Assembly: GCA_949752795.1 (NCBI GenBank)
Contig: CATKHW010000381.1
Location: 186,001 to 250,000, forward strand
Source: Hyperoodon ampullatus
Lineage: Eukaryota > Chordata > Mammalia > Artiodactyla > Ziphiidae
Length of the DNA: 64,000 nucleotides
Direction: 5' to 3'
The position numbers were made by a program, and so were the translations under genes. A model generated the notes under the pieces. It was given only the letters and a program-made list of their open reading frames with translations, was not told the DNA's origin and ran no database searches. Shown here piece by piece: positions 26,080 through 38,862 of the stretch (position 1 is the first letter of the stretch; each line of letters opens with the position of its first letter).

Positions 26080-27817
26080 CCCGCAGAGGAATATATCTGA
26101 GTAGTAAGAATCTTAAAACCTATGTATTGATGTGTCTCCATAAGGGAATCAAGTGTGTCTAGACTGGCATAAACTTGGCAGCGAGAATCAGCTCAAACCC
26201 ACTATAAAAAGGAATTTCAAAAACAAAACAAAAAACCTGGGAAATTCTTTACAATTCCTTCAGGGTCTCTGATGAAACCTGGAATGACCCTATCTACAAT
26301 GACAGCTGGTTGTGGCATAAGGAGGGACACTTGGGACTGAGACGATTGGTGAGATTGGGTGAGCAAATGCAGACCCTTTAAAGCACAAATGCCTGGCACC
26401 CTTTCCATGGGTCCCAACTCTCCAGGTTGAAGGGAATATTACTACAGTTATAACATGTACGGGAAACCTAGAGAACGGACACACAGTGAATACGAAAGGT
26501 CTCTAAAACTCAACGAATAGTCCCTCTCCTGGTGCTCCGGTTTGACTTTCCATCTGCTTTACTATCAATCTCCCACCATGGAGAGAGAGCCCCTTTAACC
26601 TCCTGGTTGGCACAGGTTTCCAATTTGGCAGAGGATGAAAGGGAAGAGGGAGAACCAATGAGAGAGTAGCTGTTAGGCATTTGGACGGGCACATATCACT
26701 CTAAATTCCCGGCAGGAAGAAGTATTAACCAAAGTCTCAGCCACCCACCGGGAACCAGCATAGGTCGTGAACCAAAATTTTGGACTTGCGGTCTGCTCAC
26801 CAAAAACGAGTTAAAAAATGGAGCTCAGGGGCACAGCAATTCACAAACTGGCCGAGTAATAAAGGACAACTATGGTCCAAAAATCCGTTGAGGGAACGCA
26901 ACGAGGCGGACTTGAAAGCGAGGCAGAATAGCAGGAAACAGATTTCAAGAGGTACGTTGGAATCGTCTTTAAAGCACAGGAAGAGGGGACCAACTTCGAC
27001 AATGATGCACTTGGCCAAAAAGGGCGTATGCGTTTTCTCCTGAATATATTCAGGAGAAAACGCATACGCCCTTTTTGGCCAAGCAAGCAAGTGGGCAATG
27101 CAAATCTGCACTACAAAGAAGTATCAATTCCCACCGGTCTAAAGGGACATCCACAAAATGTGTAAAAACCAGAAAGGCAAGACAGGCCCTGGAGAACAGG
27201 GAGCCTTTTTATGCTGATGGGCGGAATGTAAATTGCCAACTGCCTCTCTGGAGGAGTGCATTGTGTTCCCTAAAACAAGTAAAGAACAGAGCTACAGAGC
27301 CAAGGGCACTTCCAGTCTAGGGAATATACCTTGGGAAAACTGAAAATCAATAAGACAGAGCCACCCCAAAATTTAGGGCTGCACTGCTTACAAGGACCTC
27401 CACTTGGGTACACCTTAAATATCCCAGGAAATATAAAAATGGTTCAAAAAATTGTGGTACTTACGTACGATGGAATATCCCTCAGCCATGAAATCAATGT
27501 CATAAGACCAGTAGCAGCAAAATGGGTGGATTCAGGTACGATGATTCTAAGTGAAATAAGTCACACAGAAAAAGAATCTTATCATAAGATATCACTTATG
27601 AAGATCCTGTAAACATGGCTACACTTGAACTGAGTTAGGAAAGAGAGCAGTGTCTCACATTTAGAAAACACTCTTATGCCTGCTTAAGGGGGAAGGAGAG
27701 GTGGGGTGATGCATAAACCCAGAGTTTGATATAAGCACATGTACCGTTCCAAAAACCAACTATGGAATAGACAAGACCTACACCTTCCTCAGTGAAAGGG
27801 ACTCAAAACACCATATT
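26080..27817 (+). repeat. Satellite monomer 16
   Basis: Group 15-18. The palindrome at 27010-27083 is perfect. The relic at 27331-27612 is open. Confidence 0.92.
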
Positions 27818-29556
27818 TCCGCAGAGGAATATATCTGACTAGTAAGAATCTTAAAACCTATGTATTGATATGTCTGCATAAGGGAATCAAGTGTGTCTAG
27901 ACTGGCATAAACATGGCAGCGAGAATCAGCTCAAACCCACTATAAAAAGGAATTTCAAAAACAAAACAAAATAACTGGGAAATTCTTTACAATTCCTTCA
28001 GGGTCTCTGATGAAACCTGGAATGACCCTATCTGCAATGACAGCTGGATGTGGCATAAGGAGGGACACTTGGGACTGAGAGGATTGGTGAGATTGGGTGA
28101 GCAAATGCAGACCCTTTAAAGCACAAATGCCTGGCACCCATTACATGGGTCCCAACTCTCCAGGTTGAAGGGAATATTACTACAGCTATAACATGTACGG
28201 GAAACCTAGAGAAAGGACACACTGTGAATACGAAAAGTTTCTAAAACTCAACGAATAGTCCCTCTCCTGGTGCTCAGGTTTGACTTTCCATCTGCTTTAC
28301 TATCAACCTCCCAACTTGGAGAGACAGCCCCTTTAACCTCCTGGTTCGCACAGGTTTCCAATTTGGCAGAGGATGAAAGGGAAGAGGGAGAAGCAATGAG
28401 AGAGTAGCTGTTAGGCATTTGGACGGGCATATATCACTGTAACTTCCCGGCAGGAAGAAGAATTAACCAAAGTCTCAGCCCCCCACCGGGAACCAGCAAA
28501 GGTCCTGAACCAAAATTTTGGACTTGCGGTCAGCTCACCAAAAACGAGTTGAAAAATGGAGCTCAGGGGCACAGCAATTCACAAACTGGCCGAGTAATAA
28601 AGGACAACTATCGGCCAAAAATCTGTTGAGGGAAGGCAACGAGGTGGACTTGAATGCGAGGCAGAATAGCAGGAAGCATATTTCAAGAGGTACGTTGGAA
28701 TCGCCTTTAAAGCACAGGAAGAGGGGCACAACTTCGACAATGATGCACTTGGCCAAAAAGGGCGTATGCGTTTTCTCCTGAATATATTCAGGAGAAAACG
28801 CATACGCCCTTTTTGGCCAAGCAAGCAAGCGGGCAATGCAAATCTTCACTACAAAGAAGTATCACTTCCCACCGGTCAAAAGGGATATCCACAAAATGTG
28901 TAAAAACCAGAAAGGCAAGACAGGCCCTGGAGAACAGGGAGCCTTGTTATGCTGATGGGCGGGATGTAAATTGCCAACTGCCTCTCTGGAGGAGTGCATT
29001 GTGTTCCCTAAAACAAGTAAACAACACAGCTACAGAGCCAAGGGCACTTCCAGTCTAGGGAATATACCTTGGGAAAACTGAAAATCAATAAGACAGAGCC
29101 ACCCCAAAATTTAGGGCTGCACTGCTTACAAGGACCTCCACTTGGGTACACCTTAAATATCCCAGGAAATATAAAAATGGTTCAAAAAATTGTGGTACTT
29201 ACGTACGATGGAATATCCCTCAGCCATGAAATCAATGTCATAAGACCAGTAGCAGCAAAATGGGTGGATTCAGGTACGATGATTCTAAGTGAAATAAGTC
29301 ACACAGAAAAAGAAACTTATCATAAGATATCACTTATGAAGATCCTGTAAACATGGCTACACTTGAACTGAGTTAGGAAAGAGAACAGTGTCTCACATTT
29401 AGAAAACACACTTATGCCTGCTTAAGGGGGAAGGAGAGGTGGGGTGATGCATAAAACCAGAGTTTGATATAAGCACAGGTACCGTTCCAAAAACCAACTA
29501 TGGAATAGACAAGACCTACACCTTCCTCAGTGAAGGGGACTCAAAACAACATATTT
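27818..29556 (+). repeat. Satellite monomer 17
   Basis: Group 15-18. One C of the phase mark is missing (ATATTTCCGCAG). The palindrome at 28748-28821 is perfect. The relic at 29069-29350 is open. Confidence 0.92.
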
Positions 29557-31295
29557 CCCGCAGAGGAATATATCTGACTAGTAAGAATCTTAAAACCTAT
29601 GTATTGATATGTCTCCGTAAGGGAATCAAGTGTGTCTAGACTGGCATAAACATGGCAGCGAGAATCAGCTCAAACCCACTATAAAAAGGAATTTCAAAAA
29701 CAAAACAAAAAAACTGGGAAATTCCTTACAATTCCTTCAGGGTTTCTGATGAAATCTGGAATGACCCTATCTACAACGACAGCTGTATGTGGCATAAGGA
29801 GGGACACTTGGCACTGAGAGGATTGGTGAGATTGGGTGAGCAAATGCAGACCCTTTAAAGCAGAAATGCCTGGCACCCATTCCATGGGTCCCAACTCTCC
29901 AGGTTGAAGGGAGTATTACTACAGCTATAACATGTATGGGAAACCTAGAGAACGGACACACTGTGAATACGAAAGGTTTCTAAAACTCAACGAATAGTCC
30001 CTCTCCTGTTACTCCGGTTTGACTTTCCATCTGCTTTACTATAAACCTCCCAACTTGGAGAGACAGCCCCTTTAACCTCCTGGTTCGCACAGGTTTCCAA
30101 TTTGGCAGAGGATGAAAGGGAAGAGGGAGAACCAATGAGAGAGTAGCTGTTAGGCATTTGGACGGGCACATATCACTCTAACTTCCCGGCAGGAAGAAGA
30201 ATTAACCAAAGTCTCAGCCCCCCACCAGGAACCAGCATAGGTCCTGAACCAAAATTTTGGACTTGCGGTGTGCTCACCAAAAACGAGTTGAAAAATGGAC
30301 CTCAGGGGCACAGCAATTCACAAACTGGCCGAGTAATAAAGGACAACTATCGTCCAAAAATCTGTTGAGGGAAGGCAACGAGGTGGACTTGAAAGAGAGG
30401 CAGAATATCAGGAAACAGATTTCAAGAGGTACGTTGGAATCGCCTTCAAAGCACAGGAAGAGGGGCACAACTTCGACAATGATGCACTTGGCCAAAAAGG
30501 GCGTATGCGTTTTCTCCTGAATATATTCAGGAGAAAACGCATACGCCCTTTTTGGCCAAGCAAGCAAGCGGGCAATGCAAATCTGCACTACAAAGAAGTA
30601 TCACTTCCCACCGGTCAAAAGGGACATCCACAAAATGTGTAAAAAGCAGAAAGGAAAGACAGGCCCTGGAGAACAGGGAGCCTTGTTATGCTGATGGGCG
30701 GGATGTAAATTGCCAACTGCCTCTCTGGAGGAGTGCATTGTGTTCCCTAAAACAGGTAAAGAACAGAGCTACAGAGCTAAGGGCACTTGCAGTCTAGGGA
30801 ATATACCTTGGGAAAACTGAAAATCAATAAGAGAGAGCCACCCCAAAATTTAGGGCTGCACTGCTTACAAGGACCTCAACTTGGGTACACCTTAAATATC
30901 CCAGGAAATATAAAAATGGTTCAAAAAATTGTGTTACCTACGTGTGATGGAATATCCCTCAGCCATGAAATCAATGTCATAAGACCAGTAGCAGCAAAAT
31001 GGGTGGATTCAGGTACGATGATTCTAAGTGAAATAAGTCACAGAGTAAAAGAAACTTATCATAAGATATCACTTATGGAGATCCTGTAAACATGGCTACA
31101 CTTGAACTGAGTTAAGAAAGAGAACAGTGTCTCACATTTAGAAAACACTCTTATGCCTGCTTAAGGGGGAAGGAGAGGTGGGGTGATGCATAAAACCATA
31201 GTTTGATATAAGCACAGGTACTGTTCCAAAAACCAACTATGGAATAGACAAGACCTACACCTTCCTCAGTGAAAGGGACTCAAAACCCCATATTT
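29557..31295 (+). repeat. Satellite monomer 18
   Basis: Group 15-18, with GTGTTACCTACGTG beginning the variant seen in 19 and 20. The palindrome at 30487-30560 is perfect. The relic ends at 31089 and is open. Confidence 0.92.
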
Positions 31296-33031
31296 CCCGC
31301 AGAGGAATATATCTGACTAGTAAGAATCTTAAAATCTATGGATTGATATGTCTCCGTAAGGGAATCAAGTGTGTCTAGACTGGCATAAACATGGCAGCGA
31401 GAATCAGCTCAAACCCACTATAAAAAGGAATTTCAAAAAAAAAAAAAAACTGGGATATTCTTTACAAATCCTTCAGGGTCTCTGATGAACCCTGGAATGA
31501 CCCTATCTACAATGACAGCTGGATGTGGCCTAAGGCTGGACACTTGGGACTGAGAGGATTGGTGAGATTGGGTGAGCAAATGCCGACCCTTTAAAGCACA
31601 AATGCCTGGCACCCATTCCATGGGTCCCAACTCTCCAGGTTGAAGGGAATATTACTACAGCTATAACATGTACGGGAAACCTAGAGAACGGACACACTGT
31701 GAATACGAAAGGTCTCTAAAACTCAACGAATAGTCCCTCTCCTGGTGCTCCGGTTTGACTTTCCATCTGCTTTACTATCAACCTGCCAACTTGGAGAGAC
31801 AGCCCCTTTAACCTCCTGGTTCTCACAGGTTTCCAATTTGGCAGAGGATGAAAGGGAAGAGGGAGAACCAATGAGAGAGTAGCTGTTAGGCATTTGGACG
31901 GGCACATATCACTCTAACTTCCCGGCAGGAAGAAGAATTAACCAAAGTCTCAGCCACCCACCGGGAACCAGGATAGTTCCTTAACCAAAATTTTGGACTT
32001 GCGGTCAGCTCACCAAAAATGAGTTGAAAAATGGAGCTCAGTGGCACAGCAATTCACAAACTGGCCGAGTAATAAAGGACAACTCTCGTCCAAAAATCTT
32101 TTGAGGGAAGGCAACGAGGCGGACTTGAAAGCGAGGCAGAATAGAAGGAAACAGATTTCAAGAGGTACGTTGGAATCGCCTTTAAAGCACAGGAAGAGGT
32201 GCACAACTTCGACAATGATGCACTTGGCCAAAAAGGGCGTATGCATTTCCTCCTGAATATATTCAGGAGAAAACGCATACGCCCTTTTAGGCCAAGCAAG
32301 CAAGTGGGCAATGCAAATCTGCACTACAAAGAAGTATCACTTCCCACCGGTCAAAAGGGACATCCACGAAGTGTGTAAAAACCAGAAAGGCAAGACAGGC
32401 CCAGGAGAACAGGTAGCCTTGTTATGCTGATGGGCGGGATGTAAATTGCCAACTGCCTCTCTGGAGGAGTACATTGTGTTCCCTAAAACAATTAAAGAAC
32501 AGACCTACAGAGCCAAGGGCACTTCCAGTGTAGGGAATATACCTTGGGAAAACTGAAAATCAATAAGAGAGAGCCACCCCAAAATTTAGGGCTGCACTGC
32601 TTACAAGGACCTCAACTTGGGTACACCTTAAATATCCCAGGAAATATAAAAATGGTTCAAAAAATTGTGTTACCTACGTATGATGGAATATCCCTCAGCC
32701 ATGAAATCAATGTCATAAGACCAGTATCAGCAAAATGGGTGGATTCAGGTACGATGATTCTAAGTGAAATTAGTCACAGAGTAAAAGAAACTTATCATAA
32801 GATATCACTTATGGAGATCCTGTAAACATGGCTACACTTGAACTGAGTTAAGAAAGAGAACAGTGTCTCACATTTAGAAAACACTCTTATGCCTGCTTAA
32901 GGGGGAAGGAGAGGTGGGGTGATGCATAAAACCAGAGTTTGATATAAGCACAGGTACCGTTCCAAAAACCAACTATGGATTAGACAAGACCTACACCTTC
33001 CTCAGTGAAAGGGACTCAAAACCCCATATTT
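31296..33031 (+). repeat. Satellite monomer 19
   Basis: A 1,736-bp copy in which the A-rich tail near 31434 is a plain A run. It shares TCTATGGATTGATATG and GTGTTACCTACGTATG with monomer 20. The palindrome at 32223-32296 has three mismatches, among them a left-arm T-to-C (TTTCCTCC). The relic at 32544-32825 is open. Confidence 0.92.
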
Positions 33032-34770
33032 CCCGCAGAGGAATATATCTGACTAGTAAGAATCTTAAAATCTATGGATTGATATGTCTCCGTAAGGGAA
33101 TCAAGTGTGTCTAGACTGGCATAAACATGGCAGTGAGAATCAGCTCAAACCCACTATAAAAAGGAATTTTAAAAACAAAACAAAAAAACTGGGAAATTCT
33201 TTACAAATCCTTCAGGGTCTCTGATGAAACCTGGAATGACCCTATCTACAATGACAGCTGGATGTGGCCTAAGGCTGGACACTTGGGACTGAGAGGATTG
33301 GTGAGATTGGGTGAGCAAATGCAGACCCTTTAAAGCACAAATGCCTGGCACCCATTCCATGGGTCCCAACTCTCCAGGTTGAAGGGAATATTACTACAGC
33401 TATAACATGTACGGGAAACCTAGAGAACGGACACACTGTGAATACGAAAGGTTTCTAAAACTCAACGAATAGTCACTCTCCTGGTCCTCCGGTTTGACTT
33501 TCCATCTGCTTTACTATCAACCTCCCAACTTGGAGAGACAGCCCCTTTAACCTCCTGGTTCGCACAGGTTTCCAATTTGGCAGAGGATGAAAGGGAATAG
33601 GGAGAACCAATGAGAGAGTAGCTGTTAGGCATTTGGACGGGCATATATCACTCTAACTTCCCGGCAGGAAGAAGAATTAACCAAAGTCTCAGCCACACAC
33701 CGGGAACCAGCATAGTTCCTAAACCAAAATTTTGGACTTGCGGTCAGCTCACCAAAAATGAGTTGAAAAATGGAGCTCAGGGGCACAGCAATTCACAAAC
33801 TGGCCGAGTAATAAAGGACAACTCTCGTCCAAAAATCTGTTGAGGGAAGGCAACGAGGCGGACTTGAAAGCGAGGCAGAATAGCACGGAACAGATTTCAA
33901 GAGGTACGTTGGAATCGCCTTTAGAGCACAAGAAGAGGGGCACAACTTCGAAAATGATGCACTTGGCCAAAAAGGGCATATGCATTTCCTCCTGAACATA
34001 TTCAGGAGAAAACGCATACGCCCTTTTAGGCCAAGCAAGCAAGCGGGAAATGCAAATCTCCACTACAAAGAAGTATCACTTCCCACCGGTCAAAAGGTAC
34101 ATCCACGAAGTGTGTAAAAACCAGAAAGGCAAGACAGGCCCTGGTGAACAGGGAGCCTTGTTATGCTGATGGGCGGGATGTAAATTGCCAACTGCCTCTC
34201 TGGAGGAGTGCATTGTGTTCCCTAAAACAGGTAAAGAACAGAGCTACAGAGGTAAGGGCACTTCCAGTCTAAGGAATATACATTGGGAAAACTGAAATTC
34301 AATAAGACAGAGCCACCCCAAAATTTAGGGCTGCACTGCTTACAAGGACCTCAATTTGGATACACTTTATGTATCCCAGGAAATATAAAAATGGTGCAAA
34401 AAATTGTGGTACTTACGTACGATGGAATATCCCTCAGCCATGAAATCAATGTCATAAGACCAGTAGCAGCAAAATGGGTGGATTCAGGTACGATGTTTCT
34501 AAGTGAAATAAGTCACACAGAAAAAGAAACTTATCATAAGATATCACTTATGAAGATCCTATAAACATGGCTACACTTGAACTGAGTTAGGAAAGAGAAC
34601 AGTGTCTCACATTTAGAAAACACTCTTATGCCTGCTTAAGGGGGAAGGAGAGGTGGGGTGATGCATAAAACCAGAGTTTGATATAAGCACAGGTACCATT
34701 CCAAAAACCAACTATGGAATAGACAAGACCTACACCTTCCTCAGTGAAAGGGACTCAAAACCCCATATTT
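33032..34770 (+). repeat. Satellite monomer 20
   Basis: The palindrome at 33962-34035 is the least regular in the array, with five mismatches including the central GAACATATTC. It shares the left-arm TTTCCTCC change with monomers 19 and 21. The relic at 34283-34564 is open. Confidence 0.92.
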
Positions 34771-36509
34771 CCCGCAGAGGAATATATCTGACTAGTAAGA
34801 ATCTTAAAACCTATGTATTGATATGTCTCCGTGAGGGAATCAAGTGTGTCTAGACTGGCATAAACATGGCAGCGAGAATCAGCTCCAACCCACTATAAAA
34901 AGGAATTTCAAAAACAAAACAAAAAAACTGGGAAATTCTTTACAATTCCTTCAGGGTCTCTGATGAAACCTGGAATGACCCTTTGTACAACGACAGCTAG
35001 ATGTGGCATAAAGCTGGACACTTGGCACTGAGAGGATTGGTGAGATTCGGTGAGCAAATGCAGACCCTTTAAAGCACAAATGCCTGGCACCCATTCCGTG
35101 GGTCCCAACTCTCCAGGTTGAAGGGAATATTACTACAGCTATAACATGTACGGGAAACCTAGAGAACGGACACACTGTGAATACGAAAGGTTTCTAAAAC
35201 TCAACGAATAGTCCCTCTCCTGGTGCTCCGGTTTGACATTCCATCTGCTTTACTATCAACATCCCAACTTGGAGAGACAGCCCCTTTAACCTCCTGGTTC
35301 GCACAGGTTTCCAATTTGGCAGAGGATGAAAGGGAAGAGGGAGAACCAATGAGAGAGTAGCTGTTAGGCATTTGGACGGGCACATATCACTCTAACTTCC
35401 CGGCAGGAAGAAGAATTAACTAAATTCTCAGCCCCCCACCAGGAACCAGCATAGGGACTGAACCAAAATTTTGGACATTCGGTCAGCTCACCAAAAACGA
35501 GTTGAAAAATGGAGCTCAGGGGCACAGCAATTCACAAACTGGCCGAGTAATTAAAGACAACTATCGTCCAAAAATCTGTTGAGGGAAGGCAATGAGGCGG
35601 ACTTGAAAGCGAGGCAGAATAGCAGGAAACAGATTTCAAGAGGTACGTTGGAATCGCCTTTAAAGCACAGGAAGAGGGGCAGAACTTCGACAATGATGCA
35701 CTTGGCCAAAAAGGGCGTATGCGTTTCCTCCTGAATATATTCAGGAGGAAACGCATACGCCCTTTTTGGCCAAGCAAGCAAGCGGGCAATGCAAATCTGC
35801 ACTACAAAGAAGTATCACTTCCCACCGGTCAAAAGGGACATCCACAAAGTGTGTAAAAACCAGAAAGGCAAGACAGGCCCTGGGGAACAGGGAGCCTTGT
35901 TATGCTGATGGGCGGGATGTAAATTGCCAACTGCCTCTCTGGAGGTGTACATTGTGTTCCCTAAAACAAGTAAAGAACAGAGCTACAGATCCAAGGGCAC
36001 TTCCAGTCTAGGGAATATACCTTGGGAAAACTGAAAATCAATAAGACAGAGCCACCCCAAAATTTAGGGCTGCACTGCTTACAAGGACCTCAACTTGGTT
36101 ACACCTTAAATATCCCAGGAAATATAAAAATGGTTCAAAAAATTGTGGTACCTACGTATGATGGAATATCTCTCAGCCATGAAATCAATGTCATAAGACC
36201 AGTAGCAGCAAAATGGGTGGATTCAGGTACGATGATTCTAAGTGAAATAAGTCACAGAGAAAAAGAAACTTATCATAAGATCTCACTTATGGAGATCCTG
36301 TAAACATGGCTACACTTGAACTGAGTTAGGAAAGAGAACAGTGTCTCACATTTAGAAAACACTCTTATGCCTGCTTAAGGGGGAATGAGAGGTGGGGTGA
36401 TGCATAAAACCAGAGTTTGATATAAGCACAGGTACCGTTCCAAAAACCAACTATGGAATAGACAAGACCTACACCTTCCTCAGTGAAAGGGACTCAAAAC
36501 CCCATATTT
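34771..36509 (+). repeat. Satellite monomer 21
   Basis: This copy contains the palindrome with matched changes in both arms (listed separately). The relic at 36022-36303 is open. Confidence 0.92.
35701..35774. repeat. Palindrome of monomer 21 with compensating arm changes
   Basis: The left arm reads GCGTTTCCTCCTGAATA where the array standard is GCGTTTTCTCCTGAATA. The right arm reads TATTCAGGAGGAAACGC where the standard is TATTCAGGAGAAAACGC. Both arms therefore changed at the paired position and the 74 bp remain a perfect palindrome. Monomers 19 and 20 have the left-arm change alone, which suggests the left arm mutated first and the right arm was then corrected to match. Confidence 0.95.
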
Positions 36510-38230
36510 CCCGCAGAGGAATATATCTGACTAGTAAGAATCTTAAAACCTATGTATTGATATGTCTCCATAAGGGAATCATGTGTGTCTAGACTGGCAT
36601 AAACATGGCAGCGAGAATCAGCTCAAACCCACTATAAAAAGGAATTTCAAAAACAAAACAAAAAAACTGGGAAATTCTTTACAATTCCTTCAGGGTCTCT
36701 GATGAAACCTGGAATGACCCTATCTAAAACGACAGCTAGATGTGGCATAAGGCTGGACACTTGGGACTAAGATGATTGGTGAGATTGGGTGAGCAAATGC
36801 AGACCCTTTAAATCACAAATGCCTGGCACCCATTCCATGGGTCCCAACTCTCCAGGTTGAAGGGAATATTACTACAGCTATAACATGTACGGGCAACCTA
36901 GAGAACGGACACACTGTGAATACAAAAGGTTTCTAAAACTCAACGAATAGTCCCTCTCCTGGTGCTCTGGTTTGACTTTCCATCTGCTTACCTATCAACC
37001 TCCCAACTTAGAGAGACAGCCCCTTTAACCTCCTGGTTCGCACAGGTTTCCAATTTGGCAGAGGATGAAAGGGAAGAGGGAGAACCAGTGAGAGAGTAGC
37101 TCTAAGGCATTTGGACGGGCACATGTCACTCTAATTTCCCGGCAGGAAGAAGAATTAACCTAAGTCTCATCCCCCCACCGGGAAGCAGTATAGGTCCTGA
37201 ACCACAATTTTGGTCTTTCGGTCAGCTCACAAAAAAGAAGTTGAAAAATGGAGCTCAGGGGCACAGCAATTCACAAACTGGCAGAGTAATAAACACAACT
37301 ATTGTCCAAAAATCTGTTGAGGGAAGGCAACGAGGTGGACTTGAAAGCTAGGCATAATAGCAGGAAACAGATTTGAAGTGGTACGTTGGAATTGACTTTA
37401 AAGCACAGGATGAGGGGCACAACTTCAGAAATGATGCACTTGAGCAAAAAGGGCATATGCGTTTTCTCCTGAATATATTCAGGAGAAAACGCATACGCCC
37501 TTTTTGGCCAAGCAAGCAAGCGGGAAATGCAAATCTGCACTACAAAGAAGTATCACTTCCCACTGTTCAAAAGGGACATCCACAAAATGTGTAAAATCCA
37601 GAAAGGCAAGACACGCCCCGGAGAACAGGGAGGCTTGTTTTGCTGATGGGCGGGATGTAAACTGCCAACTGCATCTCTGGAGGAGTGCATTGTGTTCCCT
37701 AAAACAAGTAAACAACAGAGCTACAGAGCCAAGGGCACTCCAGTCTAGGGAATATACCTTGGGAAACCTGAAAATCAATAAGACAGAGCCACCCCAAAAT
37801 TTAGGGCTGCACTGCTTACAAGAACCTCAACTTGGGTACACCTTAAATATCCCAGGAATTATAAAAATGGTTCAAAAAATTGTGGTACTTCCGTACGATG
37901 GAATATCCCTCAGCCATGCAATCAATGGCATAAGACCAGTAGCAGCCAAATGAGTGGATAGAGGTATGATGCTTCTAAGTGAAATAAGTCACAGAGAAAA
38001 AGAAACTTATATTAAGATATCACTTATGAAGATCCTGTAAACATGGCTACACTTGAACTCAGTTAAGAAAGAGAACAGAGTCTCACCTTTGGAAAACACT
38101 CTGATGCCTGCTTCAGGGGGATTGAGAGGTGGGGTGATGCATAAAACCAGAGTTTGATATAAGCACAGGTACCGTTCCAAACACAAACTATGGAATAGAC
38201 AAGACCTACACCTTCGTCAGAGAAAGGGAC
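36510..38230 (+). repeat. Satellite monomer 22 (last, edge copy)
   Basis: The last copy stops about 18-20 bp short of a full unit, after AGAAAGGGAC. It is the most diverged array member. Its palindrome at 37439-37512 has three left-arm mismatches (CTTGAGC, GCATATG). The relic runs in frame but ends early at a TGA near 37,951. It keeps GAACAGAGTCTCAC, also found in the fossil monomers. Confidence 0.9.
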
Positions 38231-38241
38231 CCGAGGCATCT

Positions 38242-38862
38242 GTGAGTAATCGTAAGCTGAGCCCCAGGCCAGCTGCAGCTGAACTTTTCCCACCTTTCCC
38301 AGGTAAAACACCTGAATATGTACAAGGGCTTGAAAGCTTAGAGGAGGGGCCATGGAGCCACACCAGCGACAGCACGCATGCCAACTTGGTGCCTATAGGC
38401 CAGCCAGGATGGTCCTGGCCCTGGGCGCTCTTATGGAAGCTTTCCATTGCCCTGCCTGAGATACCCCTCCTTTCCCTGCCCCCACTGCTTTTTCCCTTCC
38501 TCACCTCTGTCCGGAGAGAAATTCCAACGGAAGGGGTGTGTGATACATCCTCTTGTTCACACGTGGCATCCTGGCAACTCCTGCAGAAAGTCCAGAAGAG
38601 ACCCACTCACACCGGGCCACCCACAAAGCCGTGGCCCCTCACTCCCTCCCACCAGCACAGCCCCGACACTGCTGACGGGGAAGAGATCATAGAGTCAGGC
38701 ACAGCTTCAGGGGCTATTGCTGCCTGCAGCGCTGTTTATATTGACCTCATCCCAGGCACACCTGGGGAGGACCGGCCGGCAGGGTCAGGCTACCCAGGTC
38801 AGATAATCCCCAGCCCTCAGGGAATCACATTGTTGAAAATGGACCTCGCTAAGGCAGAATAG
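38242..38862 (+). other. 206-codon open segment, unidentified, copy A
   Basis: A 206-codon open frame beginning with GTG and ending in TAG just before the L1 tail. The same frame and stop are present in copy B, with roughly 30-35 amino acid differences by eye. The product would be rich in proline, serine and leucine. I recognise no domain, signal peptide or active-site motif and see no promoter. GC content is higher than in the neighbouring DNA. It may be an LTR or other retroelement part with an incidental frame, or an old exon-bearing segment. I do not call it a gene. Confidence 0.3.

Larger units (their letters stand above)
1..38230 (+). repeat. Satellite array, ~1,739-bp monomer, 22 copies, L1-derived
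   Basis: Twenty-two tandem copies follow one another without spacers; period lengths measured at the CCGCAGAGGAATATATC phase mark are 1,736-1,740 bp. Each monomer holds, in order from that mark, about 157 bp of L1 3' UTR ending in an A-rich tail, about 620 bp I cannot align to L1, then ORF2 3' sequence interrupted by a 74-bp palindrome, the ORF2 C-terminal relic, and more 3' UTR leading into the next monomer. L1 identity was judged against the less changed L1 copy at 39,720-40,690. The array starts before base 1 and stops abruptly at about 38,230. Copies 1-18 are very alike and copies 19-22 more varied, as is usual at satellite edges. A cetacean satellite of roughly 1.7-1.76 kb is described in older literature as I recall it; identity with this family is untested. 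No CENP-B box was found. Confidence 0.95.

Noticed and set aside
718..37540. Recurrent 85-104 codon minus-strand frames in every monomer as a gene family
   Set aside because: They read through the palindrome and the L1-derived part on the antisense strand and recur only because the monomer recurs. Fossil monomers do not conserve them.
1..38230. CENP-B box in the monomer
   Set aside because: The TTCG occurrences (ACTTCGACAATGATG and GGTTCGCACAGGTTGCC) do not continue with the required A and CGGG positions.
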